Shown: one piece after another, positions 22,154-32,014 of the stretch
Layout of the letters: every line of letters begins with the position of its first letter
Numbering within the stretch: the first letter of the stretch is position 1
Origin: Mesostigma viride
Taxonomy: Eukaryota > Streptophyta > Mesostigmatophyceae > Mesostigmatales > Mesostigmataceae
Length of the DNA stretch: 64,000 nt
Direction: 5' to 3'
NCBI GenBank assembly: GCA_009746045.1
Contig: RPFO01000876.1
Location: 1-64,000 of the forward strand
The notes under the pieces: generated by a model
Seen by the model: the letters and a program-made list of their open reading frames with translations, nothing else
What the model was told of the DNA's origin: nothing
The model's database searches: none
Translations under genes and position numbers: made by a program

Positions 22154-25016
22154 CGCCATTCCGCCGCCGGGTGATATTTCTGTGATCCTCCGCAGTGTCG
22201 CTGCCAAGTATCGCCTGGCTGCCCGCACCCTCCCCTCCTTGCCTCCGCGCCGACAGCTTGCTGTCCACCGTCACGCACCGACAGTGGTCGCCGCTAGGCA
22301 GATGCTCCGCCGCAACAGGGATCCGACCGCCAAACCTGCATGGGCTGCCGAAGCAGCTCTGAGGCTCGCCTACGAGCATGCAGGCTGCATGAGAAGGCAG
22401 ACGCTCAGCAGATGGTCAAGGACCTGCGCAACTGCCAGCAGAAGCATGACGGCAAGGGGGCCTGGTTCTGGTACAAGCGACTCGGGCACGTACGGGACGG
22501 CCTCGGCCGGCCCCACCGTCACGACGTCCCTGCATGGCGCCCCCGCCAAGCGGCTTCGTACGTAACTGGGCCGCCGGCGGCCACGGCCGAGGTCGTGGGG
22601 ACAGCTGCGCCGCCCCCGCCCCTGCTCCCAGCCGCCCGGCGCCGCCCGCCCGGCGGCCCTGGCCGGCCCCGCTGGGCCCCCGGCCCTGCCTAGGTCAGCG
22701 GCGGACTACCTAGTCCCCCCGCTGATCGGCCCACTTGGCGACCCGTCAGACATGCCTCCTTTCACCTCTCGCGAGGTCACGGAGGCGGTCCAGCGCCTGC
22801 GGTATGACGCAGCCACAGGCTCCGACGAGATTCTTGCCGCAGTTGTGAAACTTGCAGCCGAATTCGAGGACACTGGTGTTATGCTGCTCTTCGGGGACAT
22901 CTGCAACCGCCTTCTGCCGTCGTCGCAACCACCTCCAGCAGCCTAGCTGGCAACACAGTTTTCGCACGATGCTGTACAAGAACAAGGGGTCGCCAGCCGA
23001 CGTACCCCGGCAACTACAGAGGGGTGTGCATTCAAAGCGCCCCCCTACTAAAGCTTCTTATGCGGCTCATCCTGAACCGCCTGCGCACGGCCCTGGACGG
23101 TCACCTCAGCGAGACTCAGCACGGCTTCCGTTCAGGTCGCAACTCAGTACAGGCGCTCGCTCTTCGCTACTCGCCGACTGGTGGAGGAACTGCAACACCT
23201 TCAGCCTGGTGAGTCCCCTTTGCACCTTGTGCATGCTGGTGGACTTCATCAAAGCCTTCGATTCGGGTTTCTGGCCTCAGTGCGCTTTGGGACATCCTCG
23301 AGCTGTTCCGGATCCCCCGCCCCCTTATTGCTGTCATCCGCAACCTGTATGAAGGGTCCACCACGTCGGTGCGCACTTCTTACGGGACCACGCCACCATG
23401 CCCTTTACAGAAGGGTGTGTGGCAGGGCTGCGTGCTGTCGCCCTACCGGCTGTTCATTATTGTGGTCGAATACGTAATGATAATTTCAGGCGCGCAAGCG
23501 ATTTGCCCGCATCGTGGGTAGGGAACCAGGGGTGCAGGTTGCTAACAAATTCTGGCATGGCGGAGCGAACACGGAGATTCGGCTGGCAGACATCATCTAC
23601 GCAGACGACACCACCCTCTTCGAGGACACTGGACACGTGCAGACACGGCTTGACTGCCTGGCTATCGAGGCCCGTGCAGTGGTGGGGCTTGAGCTCAGCA
23701 AGAAGACAGGGGCCCTGGCGGTTGGGCTCACCCACCCACCGCCACCCCTCTATCTCCTCGACGGCTCTCGAGTCCCCTATAGGGACCGTGTCAAGCTGCT
23801 GGGCAGCCTGCTCCCCAGCTGCGAGGTCGATGTGGACCATCGCATCTCCCTCGCCTGGCACGCTTTACGCCAGTACCGGGCCCTGTGGCGCAAGCCCCTG
23901 GGCAAGATCAAGAAACAGGACCTGTTTAAGGTCCTCGTCCTTCCTGTTCTCACGTATGGGGCCGAGACGTGGACCCTCACCGCCGACCCGGCCCGCAAGC
24001 TGGACGGCGCGGTCACCAACATGCTGCGCTCCATTTTCAGAGTAGGATATGCTGCTCATGTCCACAATGAGGACCTGTACCAGGGCATGCCATGTATCAC
24101 CAGCACCATTAAGCAGCGGCGCCTGCAGCTAGTAGGGCACCTAGCTCGCACCAACTGAGGTAGACACCTCACGTGCCCCCCCCGCAGGACTGCGACCAGC
24201 TCAGCCTGGCCGGCACCTCCTGACGTGGGCCGGGCCCCGCGAGGTTAGACGCCGCAAGGCCCACACCTTCATAGAACAGCTAGTAGAGGACATGGTGGGC
24301 CTAGGCCTCTCTGTGATTTGGAAGAAGATGATGGACAAGGCCAAGTGGGCCCAGGTCATAGAGGACAACGAGCCCCCCCCTGTGGGGAAGCGCTCGCGCG
24401 TGTGCAAACCCGCGGGAGGCACGCCAGACAGCTCCCCTATAGGGCATGCAGCGTGAGGCTGTCTAGATAGATTTTGTAGTTAGAATGCTGTTAGATAGAT
24501 GTTGTAGGTAGCTGATGTAGATAGATTAGACCGGTAGGACTGTTTGCACCCATCCATCCATCCATCCATCCATCCATCCATCCATCCATCCATCCATCCA
24601 TCCATCCATCCATCCATCCATCCATCCATCCATCCATCCATCCATCCATCCATCCATCCATCCATCCATCCATCCATCCATCCATCCATCCATCCATCCA
24701 TCCATCCATCCATCCATCCATCCATCCATCCATCCATCCATCCATCCATCCATCCATCCATCCATCCATCCATCCATCCATCCATCCATCCATCCATCCA
24801 TCCATCCATCCATCCATCCATCCATCCATCCATCCATCCATCCATCCATCCATCCATCCATCCATCCATCCATCCATCCATCCATCCATCCATCCATCCA
24901 TCCATCCATCCATCCATCCATCCATCCATCCATCCATCCATCCATCCATCCATCGGGGTTAATGCTCTGTGACTCCCCAACGCCGGGAGCGCGAGTCTAA
25001 TTAATTAATTAATTAA
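22154..25016 (+). pseudogene. LINE family A, longest copy (2.86 kb), degenerate RT ORF
   Basis: Begins in the linker upstream of RT (22182-22565). RT starts near 22752 with FTSREVTEAVQRLRYDAATG. After frame changes come LSETQHGFRSGRNSVQAL, VDFIKAFDSG (motif A Asp), GVWQGCVLSPYLFIIVVEY and IIYADDTTLFEDTGHV (YADD), then YGAETWTLT and LVGHLARTN. At least four frameshifts make it non-functional. There is no endonuclease domain in this copy. The 3' UTR contains a giant CATC array and ends in TTAATTAATT. It is flanked by TTAAGTTACA. Confidence 0.92.
24551..24954. repeat. (CATC)101 inside LINE A 3' UTR
   Basis: 404 bp of perfect CATC units, 101 copies. In other family A copies the same place holds three or four units (for example 11728-11738 and, reversed, 52181-52196). 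The flanks GTTTGCACC and GGGGTTAATGCTC are the same, so the tetranucleotide belongs to the element and has expanded only here. Confidence 0.97.
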
Positions 25017-25210
25017 TTAAGTTACAGGGTTGTGGGCACCACGGCCCGAATCGCTATGACTGCCATACGCGGTCACACGCGGAGCCCCCACAGACTTGGG
25101 GGTGGTCTCCGTCATCACTACTTGCCATCTATCCTTGCGTACCATCTGCATGCCTCGAATATTACAGACAAACCAGGAGGCTGCCCGGGTGTGAGCCCGT
25201 CACGTCTAGC

Positions 25211-26934
25211 CCTTCAATTGTGTCAACTGGAACCGCCAGAACGGACTGAGTATGGGCATCTTAGTAAGTATGAGAGTATCTAGCCAAATAACATTTTCTG
25301 GCCCACCCTTGGAACCAAGGATGCTTTTATATCAAATAACTTTTGGGTCATGTCATTGGTCACATATCTATGCCCCACAGCTGCTATAAATAGCACCCCC
25401 CCCAAGGGGGTACGGTGCATATGGGGTTCAAGAGATATATAATGCAATATGGACCATTTCTCAAAATCTGCCGACCCTGGCCCTTTGAGGGGAGTTTAAG
25501 ATAATCACAGGCATGCCATAGATGCATTCACAACATGACATGCCATAGAACTGCACAGGCTAGCTAGCATACAGCCCAAAATAGCTCAGACCGTTATAAC
25601 GGGTGCAGTTATTTTGGGGTGTCTTGCTAGCACTACCGTATAGGCATTCAATTCCAACGTGGCACAAAACATCATAGATGGCCACACATGGATTCCCAAA
25701 CACATTTCCAGCTTTAAAGTCACAACATCATGCTATACAACAAGTATAAAGCTTGTGCCAAGGCCCCAAACCAAGCGTATAACGGGTTCACAAGGAGCTA
25801 CATTATCAATGCATCCAACACACTGTAAAGCAATTCCAATGATTGGCAATGATAGAAAAAACAAAAGAACTAACCTGGTTATGCTTCCATGCAAGCAGGC
25901 CCTGGCCATTCATGTTTCTTGCATGCATTATGGACGCACAAGCAGAAGGATAACTTGGGCCAGCAAACCAAGAAGCAATGCCTAGAGCTGGCCAGAAAAC
26001 CACTTGTCTCGCTATGTCTGTGCAGGGAAAAGCATCCCGTTATCAAGCCCACCATGTTTAGAGACAATACCAAACGCTACTTCACTGGTTTCGTTGAAGC
26101 CTCAGCTAATAGCAATCAAATCTGGTCCAAAATCTGCGTGACATAGTGGTATTCCCCAACCATCACAAGCGAACGCGTACAAGCACTAAAGCAACAAAAC
26201 GACAAGCAAAAACCATCGATTACATGTCTACAACTAGTTTATAAACGATAGGACGACTTGGTACTGTAATGTATAAACGCTAACACGTTAATACGTACCA
26301 GGTCGAAACCGCAGATTACCTGCTGTGCGGGAGCCATCACTCCCACCTCACGGACATAGCCTCGAACCTTTCCTGGCCGTCATCGCTAATAAAACATGTC
26401 AAGAATAACGTAGCAAGTCTATCCACGCGCAAATATATGGACGTTTGCTGCCGAACAACAGGTAGCATACGCACTGTCACCGCCTGACCGCTGACAGGAT
26501 CTGCCGCACCGATTAGAACCTAGAGACATACTTGCGCACATCCAGACGCTTCACGGCCAGAGATATAACCTTTATAACACTCAAGGATAATTACTACAAG
26601 ATTTGAGTTCAAAATTCCAAGCCATGCTCTCGTACCAGTCATTTGCCTGCACCGCCATAGCCGCGGACGTCAATTATTTTCATTCACGTCGGTCCCGTTT
26701 GACCATGGTACCCCCCCAGCTTTGATTGAGTATATCTCCCTGGCCAGTTGTCCAAAGTACGGTCTGAATAGTGCCAGGCAAAGCTTACATCTAGATCTTT
26801 CGATCCCCCCAGGTTTGACCGTTGAATTATTTTTGGCGCGGCGCCTGGTTCTGCCACAAACTCAGTCCGTTAGAGTGGCGCGAGTTCAACTGGCGCCACG
26901 AAAACGGACTCCAGTACAAAGCTAGGGTAGCACA
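25211..26934. other. Intergenic stretch, no gene seen
   Basis: About 1.7 kb of unique, relatively AT-rich sequence. Small open frames at 25659-25985 and 25889-26146 have no recognisable domain. No RNA gene is seen. Confidence 0.5.
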
Positions 26935-27890
26935 TGTCCATGCCGAGTCTATCACAAAAAGTCCACGGGTGCATGGTGGCCCGGCGCCCGCGCGTGGCCT
27001 GGGGCCCGCCAGCTGAGGACATAACGCCCAGGCTGGGCGGGCTAATTGGTGCCAGCTAGTCTATCTGATGTGTGACTACCTGATCTGTGCGGGCCAGGTG
27101 CCCGGCTAGGCCCAGGCGCCTGTGCCTAAGAATGTGGGAAACATAGGGCGAATCAGCGTACAAATCCTCATTACTAATGTGCACACACACAAAAAAGGGG
27201 ATGTTAAGGGCCTTGCGCAGCATCTTGGTGACGTTGCGCGCCGTGGCCGTCGTTGCTCCAGCTCCTGCGTCAGTGTCCAGGTCTCGGTGCCGTTACTAGG
27301 TCAGGATAGTAGGAATGACGACCTTGAAGAGGTCACGCTTGACGATCCGGGGTACACATCCGGGGCGGGGTTTCTCCACCAGCGGCGGGGGTCATGGAGT
27401 TGCGCCCACGCCAATGATGCCAATCCGTGTCGTCAGGTCGTCCTCGCAGTCGGGAACTGAGCCAACTACCGAGCAGCTTGAAGCAGCCTGAAGTAGGGTA
27501 GTTGACCTCGATGTCGTCTAAGAAGCGGAGTGTGGGTGGGGCCCCTGCTACAGTATGCCGACGAGGGCCAGGGCCTCCGTTTTGGGGCTGATTTCTAAAC
27601 CAACTGCCCGAGCCTCGAGCGCCAGGCAGTCCGGCCAAAGTTGGGCAGACTCCGGCTTCTCGACGAGCGTGATGTCGTCAGCACAATAAATGAGGTCAGC
27701 TAGTAAGTTATGCTTGTTAGTTGGCCTTCCTTCAGTTCCCCAAGCTCGTTCGTGATCACTAGGCCAGGGGCACGGCCTAGCTGCAATGCTAGCAAAGCGG
27801 GCACGTGCCTGGCGCATATATGTCACATAATGTGCCATTATGCCCTGGACTATCACTTGGAAGACACATCCACAGCAATAGAGCACTCAT
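26935..27890 (-). pseudogene. LINE family C RT fragment, reverse
   Basis: The minus strand encodes ARARFASIAARPCPWPSDHE, then LLADLIYCADDITLVEKPES, where one extra residue breaks the YADD box, then LALEARAVGLEISPKTEALA. Degenerate parts of the downstream RT ORF run to about 26940. The 3' UTR and tail are missing. The sequence is diverged from the copy at 18970. Confidence 0.85.
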
Positions 27891-28004
27891 GCCGTGTGAT
27901 CCACTATATCCCCCCCACTTTTTAGCTCGAAACTGCATGGAAGAGCCAAAAAGTCAAAAAGAGGATCACATAGGGGGAAAAACTTCCCACTGCGCAGGAC
28001 CACA

Positions 28005-28265
28005 CATGCTTTTCAAATAGGCTAATAATAACCTCTTCCGGTGCTTTTCAAATAGTCTAACTAAGCAATAACCTCTTCTGTGCTTGTCAACATTTAGGCT
28101 AAGCAATAACTGCTTCAGTGCTTTCCAAATACAGACTAAGCAATAACCTCTTCAGTGCTTTTCAAGGATATTAGGCTAAGCAATAACCTCTTCAGTGCTT
28201 TCCAAATAGGCTAAGCAATAACCTCTTCAGCGCTGAGTCGGATAAGCATAATCCTCTTCATGGCT
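28005..28265. repeat. About 37-bp degenerate tandem array
   Basis: Six to seven imperfect units built on GCTAAGCAATAACCTCTTC and AGTGCTTTTCAAATA. Units differ by small indels. No coding frame is preserved. Confidence 0.85.
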
Positions 28266-28281
28266 TTTTCAAGGATAAGGC

Positions 28282-28560
28282 TAATCATCGTGATAGCTTT
28301 TTACAGGATAAGCTTAATCCTCTTCCAAGTGCTCGACCCTGCAAGCAGCTTGTTGGGTATCTCCGGCTCAGGCTGGCCGAACTGAACCCGCCAAGGGTTG
28401 TTGTCTGGCTCTTTGAAGGATACGCCTTATAATCCTCTTTATAGCTTTTTACAGGATAAGCTTAATTAATCCTCATGCAAGTGCTCGACCCTGCAAGCAA
28501 CTTGGGTATCTCAGGCTCAGGCTGGCCGAACTGAACCCGCCAAGGGTTGTTCGTTCGCTC
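28282..28560. repeat. About 150-bp tandem duplication
   Basis: Two copies (about 28285-28400 and 28442-28551) share AGCTTTTTACAGGATAAGC, AGTGCTCGACCCTGCAAGCA and AACCCGCCAAGGGTTGTT. They differ by a few substitutions and short gaps. Both lie next to the 37-bp array and probably share its origin. Confidence 0.85.
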
Positions 28561-28959
28561 GTATGAAAAGTTGAAAAATGATAGGTGCGGTTCTTAATCA
28601 CGGCACCGCCACCTTCATGACAGACAATCCCGCCAGCCGATTTCATACTTGAGATAATGCTTTATCATCAAACCAGGCAAAAGGCCTTTCCATTCCAATA
28701 AGATCAATCACGAAATACAAAGACTGTCGAGTTGTAATGTTGCAATTATAAGTCTGAGCAGCTGTACTCAGGAATTCCATCCCGCTGTTCAAGCTACTGC
28801 CGGCTCACCTGAGCCGGCGATGACCGGGCACGGGGCTGTCGATCCCCTTCCCTGCATTGATTGTTCCAAATGTTACACACATTCTTGTCATTTCCGTCAA
28901 TCCATTCTTGTGGCAATGGACTGCATGAAACCACTCACGGGGGCTGCTTCGGCCGGCTG

Positions 28960-29545
28960 CTCGAACTATTTCATCCCCATGAAGACAACACCTGCTCAAG
29001 AGCCAGGCAACCTCTACCACCACCGCCATCACCACCAAGCTCCAGCAGCTGGAAGACACGCGCCGCGAGGCCGCTGACCGCGACCATCGCCGCGCGCTCT
29101 GCCGGGTCATCCGCACTCCTCAGGCGCTTCGACATGCAGCCGGAGGAGACCCCAGACTCTCTTCTCAACGAGCTGAAGAAACAACTCTTGCATGGCGTGC
29201 ATGGAGCTGCCTGGTGCGACACTGCAGGGCGCCTACTCACCTGCTCCATCCACGGGACAAGGCTGGGCCCCCTCCAGTGGTCCTCACCTTCAGCGACATC
29301 ACAGCCCGAGTTCGGTTCCTCTTTCGCCGCAAGAAGCTGGTGAACACCTACTGGTCGCTTGACGACGACCTGATGCCAGCCCAGCAGCAGCAACGCCGCG
29401 ATCAGTGGCCCGACTACATCCGCCACAAGACTAACCCCGAGAAGCCCCAAGTGTGACTGGCGGGGCGGGGACCTCTATGTCAACAAGAAACTGTGGAAGC
29501 CCCCCCGCCGGGCTCCCCGCGGGATAGAGCACTCAAGCTAGTTGT
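28960..29545 (+). pseudogene. LINE ORF1-type fragment
   Basis: The clear part is 29214-29456: VVLTFSDITARVRFLFRRKK, then LDDDLMPAQQQQRRDQWPDY, matching the C-terminal ORF1 block of the copies at 14062 and 52597 but from a different subfamily. Upstream codons back to about 28960 are in shifting frames. Confidence 0.7.
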
Positions 29546-29721
29546 CTAGATGGGGGCAATCGATTATGGGATAGCTTAGGCATTACAGCACTTGAAATGA
29601 TATTAGCGCTCAGCGGTATAGTACCTTCAATTAGCTCTGGCATCTTGTGGCCATCACCTTGCGCCTTAGCCGACGTCTTGAGCCCACCTCACCTTTGTTG
29701 CATAAGCTATGCGTCAGCCTA

Positions 29722-29922
29722 CCTATGGTATCGCACTGGTTGTATTGCACCCACAGTGTTGGGCCCTGGCACTGACCATGCTGTGGAAAGAGCGCTCTGT
29801 GGCCTGCCCACTTGCGGCAGTGAGAGAAGCCAGGGCCCCCTCCCTCCTTCTCGCTGTGTATATAGGGTTGAAGGTTCCTTTACTCTGTATTGGCACCCAC
29901 GTGACGCAGTAACTAATTAATG
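29722..29922 (+). repeat. Repeat H, fullest copy
   Basis: CCTATGGTATCGC, TTGTATTGCACCCACAG, GAGCGCTCTGTGGCCTGCCC, CCCTCCTTC, GTATATAGGGTTGAAGG, CTGTATTGGCACCCACGTGA and a short TAATTAAT end. The H end resembles the family C terminus (CACGTGACGCAGT). It is non-coding as far as seen. Confidence 0.8.
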
Positions 29923-30240
29923 AAGACAACAAACCAGTTGTGAGGGAGAGAAACGAGCAAACAACGACCTCCATGGTCGAGGCTCGTTCCCTTTAGCTAT
30001 TTCCAAAAGTGCTGCTGACACTAGCATATCCCGCGCCATAGTACTAGCTGTCAAACCTGGCTATGTGCGCGCCAAACTATGTGCATGCGCTTTTCCCAGC
30101 AATACAGCAAATCGTATGTGCTGCCAATCCTGCCTGCTTGTCACAACACATTTCAGGCTTTGGCGCGCTCAGGCTATGAGCAACGCGTGTGCGCATCAAT
30201 CAAATCAGTCTGCACGGCAGCAATACATAAATGATTACGC

Positions 30241-30899
30241 GCGGCGCTCAGTCATCATGACATAATGACTGTGCCGTCCGATATCTACCAACGGTAGACT
30301 GAACATACGCATAGTATCTCCGCACATCTGAACCCTGTGATGCCAGATCTCCTTTGCGGCCGTTCCGAGCTTGGCACTGGATTCGTTGTCCACATCGTCG
30401 CGTACGTCGCTGCAGCAACACAATGTTTTCTGGCATACGCAGGCTCTTGGTTCCCGCCGCACGTTTGAAAGTGCTGTCCTCCGGCTTTTTGCCTTTGCAC
30501 TGTGTGTAGTTCTTGGACGTTTGGATTCATGGCATGGCAAACGTGATGACTGACTAGCTAGACCTTTTCAGTGGTTTTCCATTTGCGGGTATTTCCTCGT
30601 AAATGGTGGGAGAGCGATCGCAGCAATGGTGCTCACCACTAGACACTCCCGGCCAGTTAGGCTCGAAACACACGCCCTGATCAAGCATGCTGTTCAGTCC
30701 GGCCCCACCGTCTAGGTCATCTAGTCGCTCTACACGTAAGCCATCCATAATTTCAATGCACAAGGATACACATTTCCATCACCATTCATCTTCATCATCC
30801 TGAACGACTCGAACACGCGGACAAGATAACGGCAGGCTCGAGCTACCATGGTCCGGATTCTCCCGATTTCTGGCCTGCGCTGGTTGTCTCCTTGATACT
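30241..30899 (+). mobile_element. Repeat D, longest copy (about 660 bp)
   Basis: Ends CTGCGCTGGTTGTCTCCTTG followed by ATA, the constant end of D. Other copies begin at different internal points (49160, 51709, 43830 reversed), so D behaves like a 5'-truncating retroelement. Blocks: CGCTGCAGCAACACAATG, GTTTTCTGGCATACGCAGG, TTTTCAGTGGTTTTCC, CACTCCCGGCCAGTTAGGC, TTCATCATCCTGAACGAC. No convincing ORF. Confidence 0.8.
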
Positions 30900-31194
30900 A
30901 CAAAAGTAAATATTCCGCCACAAGCGTCGTAGAGTTGGGTACTAGCATCCGGCTCGGCGCTTCACACCGGCCGGTACCCAGACTTGAACAAATCCAAGCC
31001 AAACGGCTACCGCGGAACCAAACCAACGGAACTGAACCGGACGTAAATGATTCGGTGAACAGCCGTTTCTCGAGTGCAAGGACGTAAATGATCACGGACG
31101 TGACATGACCGCTAGGGCATGGCGCTCCCTGCTACATGGCATGTCCCTTGGTTTGTTAGTCAGTTACGGCACCCTCACCAGTTCTGCTTACCTT

Positions 31195-31425
31195 AGGCTC
31201 CATGGAGGATAAGCGGCTGTTCCTCTCTCACCAAGAAGTTGCACGACCTCCCCTGGAGGCTGGATGACAACCTGACCCCCGCTCAGCAGCAGCAGCAGCA
31301 GAGACGAGACCTGTGGCCGGAGTACCTCCGCCACAAGCAAGACCCCAAGAAGCCTAAGGTATTCTGGAGGGGCGGGGACCTGATAGTAAAAAACCAGCTG
31401 TGGAGGTCTCCCACGGGCTAGTACT
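31195..31425 (+). pseudogene. LINE ORF1-type fragment
   Basis: Reads TKKLHDLPWRLDDNLTPAQQ, a CAG-encoded Gln run, RRDLWPEYLRHKQDPKKPKV and FWRGGDLIVKNQLWRSPTG before a stop. It is the C-terminal ORF1 block of a subfamily also found at 48325-48500. It is 5'-truncated; the upstream frame is lost. Confidence 0.75.
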
Positions 31426-32014
31426 AGCCATATTTCAGTCACACCCAATGGAAAGGTGCCTACTCAAATCTCAAAAGTTGGTACCCCGACGTGACTCTCC
31501 CAACAGAGGCGCGTGAGTGAATGAATGAATCTCCTCACCAACAACGTGTACCCTGGATGCTGAAGAAGCAGACAGGCGCCCCCCCTTCCGGCCGGCCCCA
31601 TGGCACCTGCGCCCCCCGATGCTCCCCCGCTAGCTCAGCAAGGACAGCATTCAAGCAGTGCTGGAGGAGTGCTCACGTGACCTTGGCGCTGGTGGACAAG
31701 TAGCGCGCCATGCTGGATGCACTCGCCAAAACACTCAACGGGCGGCAGGCACCTGGCCTGCATGCATTCGCGCTGGTACGCTGTCGTCTCATTGATGTAA
31801 CAAGCATGACCATTGATGTAGACCTGATCGATTGGCTGGATTAAATTATAATTTGGTGCATGCACAAGAGAATGTTTGCACTAGATTGCAAGCCATGCCA
31901 CAAGCTGCAAACACTTTCAAGAGTCAGCTTGCCGATAACCCGGCCGCAAGTGTGCTTTCGCAATCACAATCACAACTTCACAAATCTGTGATGTACACTA
32001 GACCAGCTCCACAT
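31426..32014. other. Unassigned stretch downstream of hydrolase gene
   Basis: Contains a retroelement-like terminus near 31488-31530 (GACTCTCCCAACAGAGGC followed by GTGAATGAATGAATC) and probably the 3' UTR of the minus-strand hydrolase. No other gene is recognised. Confidence 0.5.

Larger units (their letters stand above)
22030..25210 (-). mobile_element. LINE family C 3' fragment, split by LINE A
   Basis: 22030-22143 is the reversed 3' tail and UTR of family C (TTAATTAATA, CACGTGACTGCCGGCCACGTG, GGGATGGAATGGATG). 25027-25210 continues with the RT terminus (reverse of PVGAPRVTAYG coding) after a family A insertion. The 10-bp repeat TTAAGTTACA at 22144-22153 and 25017-25026 marks the insertion site. 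Confidence 0.88.

Noticed and set aside
24480-24980. Open frames of repeated MDGW or HPSI
   Set aside because: They are translations of the perfect CATC array and carry no gene signal.
28005-28260. CRISPR-like array
   Set aside because: Units are contiguous and diverged, without unique spacers of constant length, and the genome is eukaryotic.
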